From: Opeltia flavorubescens
Taxonomy: Eukaryota > Ascomycota > Lecanoromycetes > Teloschistales > Teloschistaceae
Assembly: GCA_000442125.1 (NCBI GenBank)
Contig: KE546976.1
Coordinates: 1,364,001 to 1,428,000 of the forward strand
Length of the DNA: 64,000 bases
Direction: 5' to 3'
The notes under the pieces were generated by a model. That model was not told the origin of the DNA, made no database searches, and saw nothing but the letters and a program-made list of their open reading frames with translations. The translations under genes and the position numbers were made by a program. Numbering within the stretch: the stretch's first letter is position 1; each line of letters opens with the position of its first letter. Below are positions 32,393 through 43,790 of the stretch, piece by piece.

Positions 32393-35300
32393 TCATCCTC
32401 CCCCCAGACCAGACCAGTGAGCTGCCAAGCCATCTTGACCGTTGTTCTCGATCCACACGTCAATCGATTTCGGGAAATCTCCCATTTGACTCTCCAAAAG
32501 CACAGGATCACCATACTCCTTGCCTCCGACAGGTGTTCCAGGTATTCTCCTAATGTACCCAAGATTGATACGAATACCTCTCGCCGCGCCCCAATGAGCC
32601 AGAATCGCAGCGATCTGATCACCACTGAAGAATTCTGTGTTCAATGTTTCCCCTTCCGCTAAGCCGGCTCTAAAGAGGTCTTGGATAGCTTGGGAGTTGA
32701 ATGATGCCATGAGCTCTTCGACGGTTGGAGGTGTGATGTCTGGATGCTTGGCCTTGATGGATTCAATGACGGCGTAGAATCCGCATCTGAAGCCATCGCT
32801 ACTTGTGTCAATCACTTGGTAGCCGGATTGGAGGAAAGCGTCTTCGAAACGTTCCTGGGCTTCTACACTTGATTTCGATTGCTCCTGTGCGTCGATATGA
32901 TTACCGCCATCAGAGGGTTTATCGTCATTAGAAGGCTTGTCACCATCCTCAGAAGGTTTTTTATCTTCGGGCGGTTTCTGGTCGGTTGGAGGCTCCTGCT
33001 GAAAAGTCAGATCTTTAGATCTCACAGTCTTAATGCATATCAATGAACCGACCTTCTTGGCACCGAATGGCGCGAGCTTATCCTTCAATGCTCNCCAAGC
33101 ATTTTCTAAAGCTCAGAGTCAGCATTCCCTCAAAAAGTAAACGGGGAAATTACTTACCTTTAACTCCCTTCACCTCAACCAGCACGATCCAGACAGTCTT
33201 TACACCCGGCTGATTATACTGATCGCGAGATTCTGCAATCGTTATACGCTTCGTGTAAGTTCTCTCCCTAAAGAGACATCCGAGTTGGAAGTTCAAGCCT
33301 TCGCTTTCTCCCCAAAGTTGCACCAGTCTGTCCATCTGCCAGGGAGAAAGGCAATGATGACCTGAAGTTCCCGGTAACATTCCACTGCGTAGATCTTCCA
33401 TGTGCTTGAGATATAATATCGACCAAGCCGAGACGGTTACTGTGAGCCCATGTTGGAGTTTCATAGCCTCGGACAGCGCTGTGTAGCTACTGTGTAGTCT
33501 CCGGGCGGCGTTTTCTACGGTGTCGACTTTGTTTGGGAACATCAGTTTGAGATTCTTTCGAGCCTCATTCTCTCTTAGTAGTTCGAGGGAAGGCGCCTGT
33601 GCTTGAACGATTTGCCCTTTATTGGTGGGAGTTGCGCTGCCATTGCCGGTATTTACACTCCTAGCGTTTGATTGGGATGGTTCAACAGGGCCATTGTTTT
33701 GCACCCCATCCATTGGAGTTGAGTCACCTCCTTCGCCTGAATTATCGGCTTTTGGCCCAGTATCCTTGATTAATTAGCAAAGTCCACTCAAGATCTGGAT
33801 GAATCTTACCTGGTGAGTATCCATCGGGTCTGGTGATGAATCATTGCCATATTGTGGTTTATTGCCAAGTCCAGAGCCAGTTGGAGTCAAGGGAAGATTG
33901 AACTTAAATCCTCCGCCGAGGCCGGGCAATGGCTTCTTTCCATCTACAAGGGGAGCATTGAAAATGGAACCCCCCCCTGTACCACTTTGAGGTTTGGTGC
34001 CAAAACCGAAACCAGTCTGGACGTTGGGGATATTGAATCTGAAGGACGCCCCACCAAGACCTGGGAGAGGGTTCTGCACCGTACCAAGGGGATTTGATGC
34101 TAGTCCTGGGATTGGTGCCATAAAGGCTTTGGGGCCGAAGATCGGCGTGGGGTCAGGGAGTTGCTGTTGGCCAGCGGGTGTTTTGTGATCAGTAGGAGTG
34201 GAGCTGGGGGTAGATGGAGCGTCAGGTAGGGTCCCTGAATCAGTATTTGGAGTCGATTCGGGTATCGGTTTCTGACTAGAGGATGCACCATCAGTAGGCA
34301 GTGGATTGTTGTTCGACACTGGAGCTGGATCGGGCTCTTTTTTGTCTCCGGATGAAGATTTATTACTGGTGACAGGAGTCTCCTTTGGCGCTGGACCGAG
34401 AGATTGTGCTGGAAGAGGTCGTGGTCGAGAGGTCAGTTTTTGCCTTTGACTCGACGCTTTCTTTATCTCTCGGCCACTCAGAATGGTTGAAACCGGCTCT
34501 GATCCGAGGTTCTTACCACCGCTTTGCAATAACAGGGGGTCGATGACAGGATCTGGCTTGGTTTGCCCTGCACTTTGAGACGGCTTGTCGACCGCAGGCG
34601 CTGGATCAAGCTGCCCAGTACCCTGAGATGGGACAGGATCAGCAAGGGAGGTTAAATCTGATTTCCCATTGTTTTCGGGCTTCGGTCCATTCATCTTTAG
34701 CTTTACTCCCTGACCAATTGGTTTACTGTCCAATTTTCTGGGCGCCAATTGTCCTTCTTCCCGATCTTTAGGATCAACCTGAGGTTGTGAAGGGGTATTC
34801 TGGGTCATAGGTTCCCGTGAGACTCTGACATCCTGCATTGCCTTGATCTGCAACTGCAATCGTGCCACTTTCTTCTTCTCCGACTCTACCTCAGCGCGCA
34901 CCTTCTCAGTTCCCTGCTCTGCAGCACCACGAGTGATTTCTGCGACAAGCTTTTGGACATTTAATGAAGAGATCTCATTTCGGAGGACGTCCATCTCGCC
35001 CTGAAGCGCGTCTTTCTCCGCGACGACGCGACCGTATTTCTCTTCTGCTTGCTTGAGGTCAGCGACGCCCTGTGCAGTAAGCTTCTGATTTTCGGCCTCG
35101 AGTTCTTTGACCCTGGGATCGTCGGTAGCCTTGGCTTGAGAAGCAGCATCGAGCTGCGCGCGGAGTTTTATGACCAAAGGAGCCTTCTCGAGGTCGGTCA
35201 ACGAGGGAGCAGTTCTTGGGGCTTGAGTCTCGAGCTGCGAGATTTTCTTTCGAGCAGCATCGAGATCTCCTCTGACCAACTTGACCATGTCAACAGCATC

Positions 35301-36755
35301 TCCTTTCTCCCTCTTAAACCTCTGATTGACCTTGCGTTGGTTCATTAATTCGTTGTCCAGCTTTGCAATGGTCCTCTGCTGATTGCTGATCTCATTCATC
35401 AATTTGGCAGCATTGCTGTCTTCCACGAGCTTGTTCAACCTAGCTATTTCCAATTGGTGGTCTTCGTTCATCTGTCGAATCTTCGATCGGTATTCAACTG
35501 ATGTTTCATTGAGGTTAACGATGGTCTGTTGTTGACTGCGGTTTTGGACCTGCAGTCGACCATTCTCCTCCGCGACAGCAAGGTATTCGTCGAGTGGAGG
35601 TCCGTGTAGATTCTTCCAATGACGGTAGAAGCATTCAAACTTTTCGTAGGCCGTTCTCAATCCAGCGAAAATCCCGGAACCAATCCAAGCGATACCCATG
35701 ACGAACAAAGGCCAGATAAGATTCCATACTCGGACAAAGAATCTTTGAATACTGGGCCAACTGTCGACGAAGCGTGCACGAATGCAATTGAGAAATTCTG
35801 GAGAGTGATAGGCAAGTAACCTCAACCCATACACCAACAGATACACAGGGAAGATAAACATTTCGCCGTATTGCCGACTATTCCAATCCGTAAGGTAGGC
35901 ATATATTGCTCGAACCGATGACATGTACAATCGACGTATGTGATACCCGTGAGTGATGATGAAGAGTGCACAGTGGATTTTATTCACAGCAACGAGGGAT
36001 GATATTGCGGGTTCTGCTAGCGACCATGGGATTTCATATGAGGTCAGACCGACGCTCGAGGTGAGGACGACGAAAATAGTGTAGATAATCCACCAGTCAG
36101 AAGCTTCATCTGACTGTGCTGCAACGGAGATGGAAGTTGGTGCCGAGACGGTTGATAGAGAGTTTGGTGGTCCGGAAGGTAAAAGTGAAGAGTTCGAACC
36201 ATTGCCATTATGACCGGAGCCACCAAATGGATTGCCAGATGCCGATGGTGGAGGGGAAGGGGGGTCGGTGTTATCACCACCATGCCCAGTCGATCCGCTA
36301 CCACCAGGAGCACCGTTGCCACCTGGATTGTTCCCACCAGAACCGCCGTTGCCATTGGAACCATTACCACCGTGACCACTGCCGCCAGAACCACCGAAAC
36401 CACCGCCACGACAGTCACCAGCCATCTTAGACTTATAACGACATTTAAACCACACCAGCCATAAGAACAGCAAAATCAATATTCCAAAAAACGCCTGCAA
36501 CGGAATCTCCCACGAGTAATCTTCCCACGGCCATGATGGAGGGACATATTCGCACGGTGTAGGACGTGGTACTGAGGTAGGGTTGTAAACAGGGGGAGAT
36601 GAAATACGTGCCCAGTGAGGATGATTGATTGTGACATCTTTGTAGACAGTGACAGACTTGATGCCTCTTACTATATACTTACTTCGGACGAAGTTGTAGA
36701 CGGAGCTGGCTGGTTCTTTGACAATTCGAGCCAGAAAAGCCCCCAAAGCTGCCAT
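32393..36755 (-). CDS. Giant membrane/coiled-coil protein with twin cysteine-protease-like (OTU-like?) domains
   Basis: Three frames join through introns of 45 bases (33765-33809, GTAAGA...ATCAAG, branch GCTAAT) and 52 bases (33106-33157) into exons 33810-36755, 33158-33764 and 32393-33105, about 1421 residues, phase kept throughout. Order: one membrane segment (84-103), a Gly/Ser/Asn-rich stretch (115-185), about four more membrane segments (to ~365), a long coiled coil (~390-660), a Pro/Ser-rich linker, FG-like repeats (~905-975, GLGG.F.FN.P), then two related globular domains. The second (~1265-1418) has SDGFRCGFYAV (Cys1292) and GLAAHWSGL (His1414), an OTU/papain-like arrangement; the first (~1040-1192) has HSSYTAL and NAWxAL instead. 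A 54-base in-frame segment (33002-33055) might be an extra intron. One N lies in exon 3. Function unknown; protease fold is inference. Confidence 0.7.
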
Positions 36756-37736
36756 GTTGATGATACTGTTGTTTATGAGAGTATGAGGCTGATGACAATG
36801 TAATTTTCAGATCTAGATTCGGAGTGTTATTGATGAAGAATAGCAGCGATAGTGAATGGTCTCACGGTAAATCTTATGAAGAATGTATGAGAGTGGATGA
36901 GTGTATTCTTCAGAGTGTGATCTCAGTTGATAGAGGTCAAGGAAGATCAAAAGACTGAAGGCTTGGATGTGGGTATGGTGATAGGAAAGAAAGAAGAAGA
37001 AAGAGGAATATTGACTGTATTATATATCCCCTCGCAACGCCGGGTAACATCACAGCGGTTAACTGTCGACAGGGAGACAAGGCTTGGATACCGTCATGCA
37101 CATAGTTTGTGTAGATGATGTTCTTCTCGAATGTGGGAGAAAGTCGCTGCTTTAGGGAAAGAGTTGAAAATTGTGTGACTTTGGGCAGAGAAAGCAAAAT
37201 CTGTTGATAGGGAGGCGAGATTGCGGTGGGGTGGAAGTGATGATGGACTGCATGGGAATTGTTATGAAAGAGGGGGTTGGGAGATTGTGATGATTTGGTG
37301 ATGGGAAATGACAGATTGGTATGTGCGTGTGGGTCAACAAAGGAAATGTGATGGAAATATTCGACGACAAGGACTGATGACAAGGGTATAGCGGACTTTA
37401 TCTCTGACAGAAACGAAAGACAGGCATAGAGAAATTTCATAGAAATCTGATAAAGGAAGAAGTACATGGCTTTGACTGTAGTAGCAAGCAGTAGTAGCTG
37501 CGTTGAGTCGCTGTAGAAATGGCAATGCAGCCAAAAATTTGGATGTCAAACACCATAGAATAGAACAGTAGGAACTAACAACATGAATAACACAAGTCAA
37601 GAACTCCATCGCAACTATGCACGTCCAAGATATCCATCGTAGCATTCGTCTGCCCTCGATACACCCACTAACGCTGGCGCCAATATTAGCCGCCAAGCAT
37701 GGAGAACACACGTGCAAATCCAACGTCGTCATCCCC
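36756..37736. other. Intergenic: promoter of the giant gene
   Basis: Nearly 1 kb between two minus-strand genes. It is rich in GA/AG stretches (36800-37030). A frame at 37334-37736 is the unspliced read-through of the neighbouring gene past its last donor site and is not counted as coding. No repeat family recognised. Confidence 0.55.
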
Positions 37737-39475
37737 TTATTCAGAGGACGCAGGGAGTTCGTCTCCATCATCTGGCTCACGTAAGGCTGGTTCAGGCCCT
37801 TCGCCTTTAAAATACTCTTCAACACGTCAGCAAACTTATCCAAATGAACGTAATTGATTAACTTACTCCTTAAACCCTCCATATCCTCCTCCATCTTCGC
37901 CAAATTCCGGATCTCCCACTCATTATTGGCAATACCAACACGCTGATCTCCCACCTCTTGAAGTATGTCTTTGAAATGCATTTCCAACGCTGTAGCAGCC
38001 TCGTTCTGAGATCGTAGAGCGCTGAATAGTTCGATGTTGTCGTCTATGAGCTTCTCGTTCTCGTTCGTGAGTTTCTGAAATAGTGATTGCAAGACAATGT
38101 ACTTGTGCTCGCGCTCATCGAGTCTGTCAAGGCACCGGCTGAACTCCTTGCGGTATCTCTTCGCCGAAAAGCGTTCATGTTTGAATTTGATCGTCAACGG
38201 TGATACCTCCATCCTCAAAGCAGCGTTTCGCCCACGGAGATTTGCAATCCGTGCAATCTTATCCGAGCACGTTTGGCGTAGCTTGCCGACCTCGACCTCG
38301 AGCTTTTCAATCTCAGAATCCTTCGCCTCAAGCTCAGTGCAGTAGATTTCAATAGCCTTCTTATTTCGCTCATTTGCGGCATCGACGTGTTCTTCATAGA
38401 TTTCCCTATCACCAGCGATAGTAGCAAGGAGACTCTTCTCTCGAGCACTCGCAGCTGCTCGCTCGTTGTTCAAGGTGGAATTCAGGGTGGGGATGATGCC
38501 CGCCAATTCCTTGACACGTCTCTCCAAAGCCACCACGGCGTTTTCTGATAGATGTAGTTCTTGGGTGAAAGCATGGTTCTTTTCATCGGACTTTCGTAGC
38601 TTCTCTTGCATATCGTTCATTTCGGTGGTGTGGCGTTCACAAAGCTTGGTTATCTTCTCAGTCCAATCACGTGTAGCCTTCTCCGATTGAGCTTTTTGCT
38701 TGTTCAAGGCCTGTTCGAGAGCGTGTATCTTCTCCTTGTTCATCTTGTGTTCAGCAAGTATCTTGTTGGAATCATCAAGTTGCCGCTCAACGTCACCAAG
38801 GACACGTGCTCTGCTCTGGGCAACTGCTTCGTCCAGTGCCTTCTGATGGATTGTATTCAACTCCGCAATGGCTGCGGTGTGTTCGTGCCGAATCTTGTTC
38901 ACCTTATCGGTATGTCGCTGGGCCATCCTTAATTTGAACGCTGGACGTGGTTGCTTCTCCCCGTCGAAAACGCTGCCCTTTAGCGATGACTCCGTCAGGC
39001 GCTTGATTGCGATCACTTCCCTCGCGTCTCGAAGTTGCTTGCGTAGGTTGGTCATTTCGTCGTCTTTGGCTGCCATTTGCTCTTGCTTTTGCCGCTGTTC
39101 TCGCTGTAGCTGGGCCTGCAGTTCTGACATACGGCAGCTCTTGGTGTGGATATCTGCAGTAAGGCTTTGAATCTGCCTATCGCGTGCAAGGCGGATCGAG
39201 ATAACGAGTTGCTGGACAATTGGAGCAAGAGGGAACAGAGAGCACACCAAGGCAAGCAGAAGGATAAACTGGAGACCAGCGTAGATAGCTTCAGGGGCAA
39301 TAGCGACCAACAATGAAAGCGGAGAAGTCGTTGTAGCGGTTGTATTGACGTACTGCATGACAGGCAAGCAAGTACAGTAAGGAGGTGATGTTTTACTGAC
39401 TGGGGGCTGCTGCATTGGAGTAGTCGAACGGAAAAGTCCTTTCACAGCTACGACGACAGATGCGACATCGAACAT
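37737..39475 (-). CDS. Membrane-anchored long coiled-coil protein, function unknown
   Basis: Exon 37867-39475, a 62-base intron (GTAAGT...TTTAAAG, 37805-37866) and a short last exon 37737-37804 give 558 residues ending ...PDDGDELPASSE. Residues about 50-95 hold one or two hydrophobic segments (LLVAIAPEAIYAGLQFILLL, then ALVCSLFPLAPIVQQLV); the rest is almost wholly a charged coiled coil rich in Glu, Lys, Arg and Gln. A 48-base in-frame stretch near 39370-39417 (GTCAGT...ATGCAG) may be an extra intron. The gene lies just upstream of the giant protease-like gene on the same strand and shares its plan of N-terminal membrane part plus coiled coil, so the two may be partners or old relatives. No family recognised. 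Confidence 0.7.
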
Positions 39476-39810
39476 CTTGGTCGAAGTAGTCGCTGCTAGA
39501 TACTATAGAATTGCGATGATTGGGTGACAGACTTTGACGAGCAAGGAAACGAATGCAGAAGACAAGAAAGACGAAGATGAGGGTGAAAGCAAGTTGATGC
39601 AAGATCATGGAGTGACGAAGTGAGTTTAATGACGCTATTGTCACATTTGAGAATATCAATAGTGTCAATTATCCATACTCTCATCACAATAACTCTGAAA
39701 GTTGAACAAAGGATTTCAATTAAACCGCCCGCTATGCAATGCATGAGAAGAACAATGCGATGCATCCTTTGTTAAAAACACCCGACTCCATTCGAAGAAA
39801 ACTATACCAT
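39476..39810. other. Intergenic between two minus-strand genes
   Basis: A 335-base spacer holding the promoter of the coiled-coil gene. No coding frame is supported. Confidence 0.6.
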
Positions 39811-40514
39811 TCAAACCATGAGCCAAGCACCAACACCCATACCGACTGTTACCACACCAGCTATCATACTGCCAGCCCGCAAGGAAAATGCACTACTAGA
39901 GAAAGATTGTGGAGGTGATCCTGGAGCAGGGGCGGAACCAGTGGGACGAGGAGCAGTAGTATTCCCAGTACCATATCCTCCTGTTGGGTAGGCATATCCA
40001 CCGCTCACCGCAGCCGAAGTTTCAAATGCAGCAACCTCAGAAGAAAGAGAAGTGTATAACCCGGGAAAGTCAGAGGTGACGATGTTGGCGGCATCTTGTC
40101 CAATACTCTCAATGTACTGTGTGACAGAGGGAGGGAGCTCAGTGATCCATGAAGGCAAAGAAGAGCCTTGGACAATATCTAGCAAGAAGCCTTCTGGGTC
40201 GTTCTGGATGGCGATCTGAGCTGTGATTGGAATACCAGTGGCGAGGACGCTGACGACGGAGGAAAATTCCGGAGCTGCAGTAACGGATGCGATAAAGGAG
40301 TCTGCGACGGCAGCGATTGATGTAGCCTAGAACAGCACGCATCATCAGGGTAGTCAACATCAAGCAAGTCGGAGTCACTCACAGCTGCAGGAGCAAGGAA
40401 TTCGGTTGGAATAACTTGTTCGATATCTGCAGCGTCGATCGCTGGCTCGCCGGTAGCCTGGGAGTTGACTGTGATTGCGAAAAGAGCAGCAGTAGCAATT
40501 ATTTTGGTATGCAT
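39811..40514 (-). CDS. Small secreted, probably GPI-anchored cell-surface protein
   Basis: Exons 40383-40514 and 39811-40326 around a 56-base intron (GTGAGT...TTCTAG) give 215 residues. The N-terminus MHTKIIATAALFAITVNSQA is a signal peptide. The body has a repeated helical Ala/Ser/Pro pattern (AAPEFSSVVSVLATGIP, SWITELPPSVTQYIESIG), then a Gly/Tyr/Thr/Pro-rich stretch, then a C-terminal hydrophobic tail (AGSMIAGVVTVGMGVGAWLMV) after small residues, as GPI signals have. Similar short proteins are abundant in fungal cell walls. Precise role unknown. Confidence 0.8.
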
Positions 40515-41455
40515 GTTGACGGCAAAAATCACAGGACTTCGAATAAGCGACAGAGAGCGACTGGTCTCGAGAAGATCACAGGTATAGATACAATACAGAA
40601 ACAACGAAAATGCGATACGAAATTCAATGAGCGTTTAAAAAATGATAAGATGGCAAAGGACAAGCTTTTGAACAGTATGGAAGGATTTCTCAGCAGTACG
40701 CCGCGTCCAAAAACAGCAGCATCACTAGGCTGAAACGTTCCCGAGATTTGATCAATACGAGCATAGCCCGTTGACGCCTCCCCGCCGGGATGACGGATAG
40801 GCTTCGATAGGTCAGGGACGCTCGTAAGCTCATTTATGGAATCCTTGAGGAGCAAAAAAGGCAGACCATATGAGTGGAGCATGACCATCTCACAGAATCG
40901 GCGGTGAATCCATCATGAGGTCCACTGAGCGTGCGGACCGAGGCTATTGCTGATTTTGTCACGGATATACATTGAGTTTGTTAACAGTCGGCTTATAATC
41001 GGAAGCAGTCTAAATGACATGGTGAGATCCATCTTACGAAGAAATGCTTGGTGCAGATTGCCAACGTAAGACGTGCCGAGGCTTCGTAGCGGCTAAGAAA
41101 TCAGCCGCGTCAGCTAGAAGTCGCAACATCGATTTCTAGAACACGCTGCTTGCCGGCTGACGGCTGACGGTAGTACACGAGCGAGGATTTTGGAATCTCA
41201 TCGTAGATTTACGAGCAGACTTCCGTTAGCCACAGAAGGGACAACGAAGGGATTGCAACGGAATAGACGTTCTAAATTGGTGTTTTTTTTTGCATTGTAT
41301 ACATTGATAAATGTCAGCGATAGTAATCTATTCGTTCATGGTATCAGGAGCCCTCCCAGACGTGTACGCGTACAATCATACCACCACCCTTTACAGATAT
41401 CTATCCCATCCCGAAACACCAAAACCAGATATGAAGTCTATCAATGTGACGACCG
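40515..41455. other. Intergenic, no supported gene
   Basis: About 0.94 kb between two minus-strand genes. It contains the short tandem GCCGGCTGACGGCTGACGG near 41151. Frames such as 40529-40888 and 41190-41567 lack coding character. Confidence 0.55.
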
Positions 41456-42225
41456 TTATGCGAACTCTTTGATAGCTCTTCCAAATCGACCTATACTCGC
41501 TCGACCTGTCAAAGAGACCCCGCCAGTCCCCACAGCAGTATCCTGTGCTCCACCAAACGTAAATTGAGTATTTGTCGCCGACCTGACAAAAGAATTCAGT
41601 ATCCCTCTCACCCAAAAGGGGATTATAATATTACACAAGAAAAAAGACGAGTTGCTCACGTTGTCAATTGACTCGGTGCAATAACATATGAAGGATAGAA
41701 AGAATCAACAGCCTGTCCTGACGTTGTACTTGATGGGAAAACTTTCAAATTCACGCCTCCGACATTATTCCATTGTGGGTTTGTGCATGCTTTTGCCATG
41801 GGTTCGAAGATACCGACGACGCATCTGTCATAACTTGGTGCGAAGGCTGCATCTGAACCGTTGCCTGATGGGAGCCAGAATCCAAAGGCGCAACCGATGA
41901 GTGCTGGGCTGGTCCATACCCATTGGTCTTTTAGGACGTGAGGGTCTGTGAGTCGATTGCAGATGTCGCCGATTGCGTTCATACATGTTGCTGCGTTAAG
42001 ACCGGCTTGGAGGTCACGGTTTTGCCGGCATTGTAGGCTGTAGCGGGAGGGTATGGGGGAGGATTCGATGGTGGCGTTGCAGGTTGATGGATATCCCGGT
42101 TCCTGGATTGCTGGGCCGCATCTATCGAAGGAGGCGAGGGAACAGACGGGTTGCTGTTGTCGTCGTTGAGCGTTTGCGTTTGTAAGGGAGAGGAGAAATC
42201 CGATTGAGCTGAGTGTCAGAAGCAT
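41456..42225 (-). CDS. Secreted cysteine-rich protein, function unknown
   Basis: Exons 41660-42225 and 41456-41582 around a 77-base intron (GTGAGC...TGTCAG) give 230 residues. MLLTLSSIGFLLSLTNANA is a clear signal peptide. The mature part has about nine cysteines and several possible N-glycosylation sites (NAT, NGS), with WVWTSPALIGCAFGFWLP a distinctive hydrophobic patch. The C-terminal exon is Gly/Thr-rich. It fits a small secreted glycoprotein, possibly effector-like, but I recognise no family. Confidence 0.8.
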
Positions 42226-43790
42226 GTTGGTGTTTTGAAGTAGGTAAAAAGTCTAGAACATGTATGATATGAAACCGTGGGATTTTTAAACTTATGTGGG
42301 TGTTGGTGACAGGGTCCCGGTCGATTTTATGTCGATGATGTTTGTCCATGTTCATGACTGTCAAACCGCCTTATCCATAGAGCTTGTCACGATGAAACTG
42401 GGATAAAGTCGGCTGAAAGGTCGAAAGTGGCGCATATCGCCTGGCCAAAGATGCATATTCGCTTCATTAGCCGCATCCACTCGACAGTAGACGACCAAGG
42501 CCCCGGATTTACTAAGATATAGGGCGTTCTGATGTTCCTGCATCTCCATAGGTCAGTTCGAGTAGACCAGTTTTGGGGCTTCGCCTACATCCAAACCGCC
42601 CCAATGTTCTCCTTTGTTAAGCGGAGGATTACATCTTGGGGAACAGTGGCAAACAGCCACAAGTCAGATCGGAAGCAAGAAACTCCTATCGCATATACAT
42701 GCTGACTCTGTGCGCCGTCATAGGCGAAAGCCACAACCTTCACGGCAGGATCCTTTGGTCAGGCGAATGAATGGTTATGACGGCTTGAAAATGGGAATCT
42801 CGATGACAGGTTTTTTAGGATTGAAATCCAAGCCATTGTTTTCTCGGCAATAGGTCTGTGCCATTTTATTTTATTCTTTCGTATTGATGGCAGGAGATGG
42901 GTTTGAAAACGAAAATGCTCAGGATTTGGAGTCGGGAAATCCGCATGGCAGAGAACACCACTTAAATGGTCAAAGTTGTCTGTACATGTTCCAAAAGGGA
43001 AAAATTCTAGAATAACTCAAAAACAACCAGCATGATCGGCTGTCTAGAACATCAAAGATTAAACGACGAAGCGTAAATGACAGCAGAGAGATAGACGAGG
43101 GAGGTTGAACGATCATGCAGGGGCCAGTCGCCATGCCAGAGCTTCGTACGTAGATTCAGCGAACCGTAGAAGCGTTCTAGTCGCTTGATTTTCTCGTATG
43201 CGTGTTCGAGAAGACGATATGGCTCAATGGTAGAAAAATGCCTCCGGAAACTCCGAAACGCAAACATGAATACTTCCGAGGGTTTATAAGCACTTGGCTT
43301 TTTCGCAATGCGCACCATCAGAACCGAAATGCAGTACACCATGATAAGGGGTGAGATTGGTGGTCTTTTATGATATTGCTCGTGGATGGGATTACGTGAA
43401 ATGCCTGCAAGTCATCCAAATGTGCCGGGAAATTAGGGGGATACCTGGTCGGAGGGTAGGCTTGGTAGGAGACGTGGAAGCCGAATGACAGTACTGCTCA
43501 GTCGGAAATATGTCTTGTCAAGAAAGAGACCCTCCTAGCTTCGCTCTTAGCTCTTCTCTGCGGGAGTGCCTGTAAAAGACTCCCATATTGAAAATATATC
43601 CAAGAAAACCCCCCACTACGGAAAAAGGAAAAAGCCAAGTGAAATGTCCTTACAATAAAAGTAAATCGTTCATAACCCATATCTCAAATTTCGCTATAAT
43701 ACATCTTACCTTTGCTCTACACCGTCTTCAACCATCACGCTGCTTCACACGCCCCCATTTGCACCCGATATACTCATAACCCGTCTTTCA
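42226..43790. other. Long intergenic region, mostly unexplained
   Basis: About 1.57 kb between two minus-strand genes. Apart from one doubtful frame at 43052-43342 (listed separately) I see no gene, repeat or RNA. It should hold the promoter of the secreted protein gene near 42226-42600. Confidence 0.5.
43052..43342 (-). CDS. Doubtful small hypothetical protein
   Basis: An ATG-started frame of 96 residues with a hydrophobic start (MVYCISVLMVRIA) and a basic, aromatic-rich body (FAFRSFRRHFSTIEPYRLLEHAYEKIKRL). No domain is recognised. It stands alone in a long intergenic region and could be chance; amino-acid make-up is plausible for a real protein but no splice or start evidence decides it. 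Confidence 0.25.
   Translation of the reverse strand: MVYCISVLMVRIAKKPSAYKPSEVFMFAFRSFRRHFSTIEPYRLLEHAYEKIKRLERFYGSLNLRTKLWHGDWPLHDRSTSLVYLSAVIYASSFNL

Noticed and set aside
37334-37736. C-terminal ~150 residues of the coiled-coil gene's open frame, with hydrophobic segments
   Set aside because: They arise by reading past a good donor (GTAAGT at 37866). Splicing to 37804 gives a short acidic end with its own stop, which fits better.
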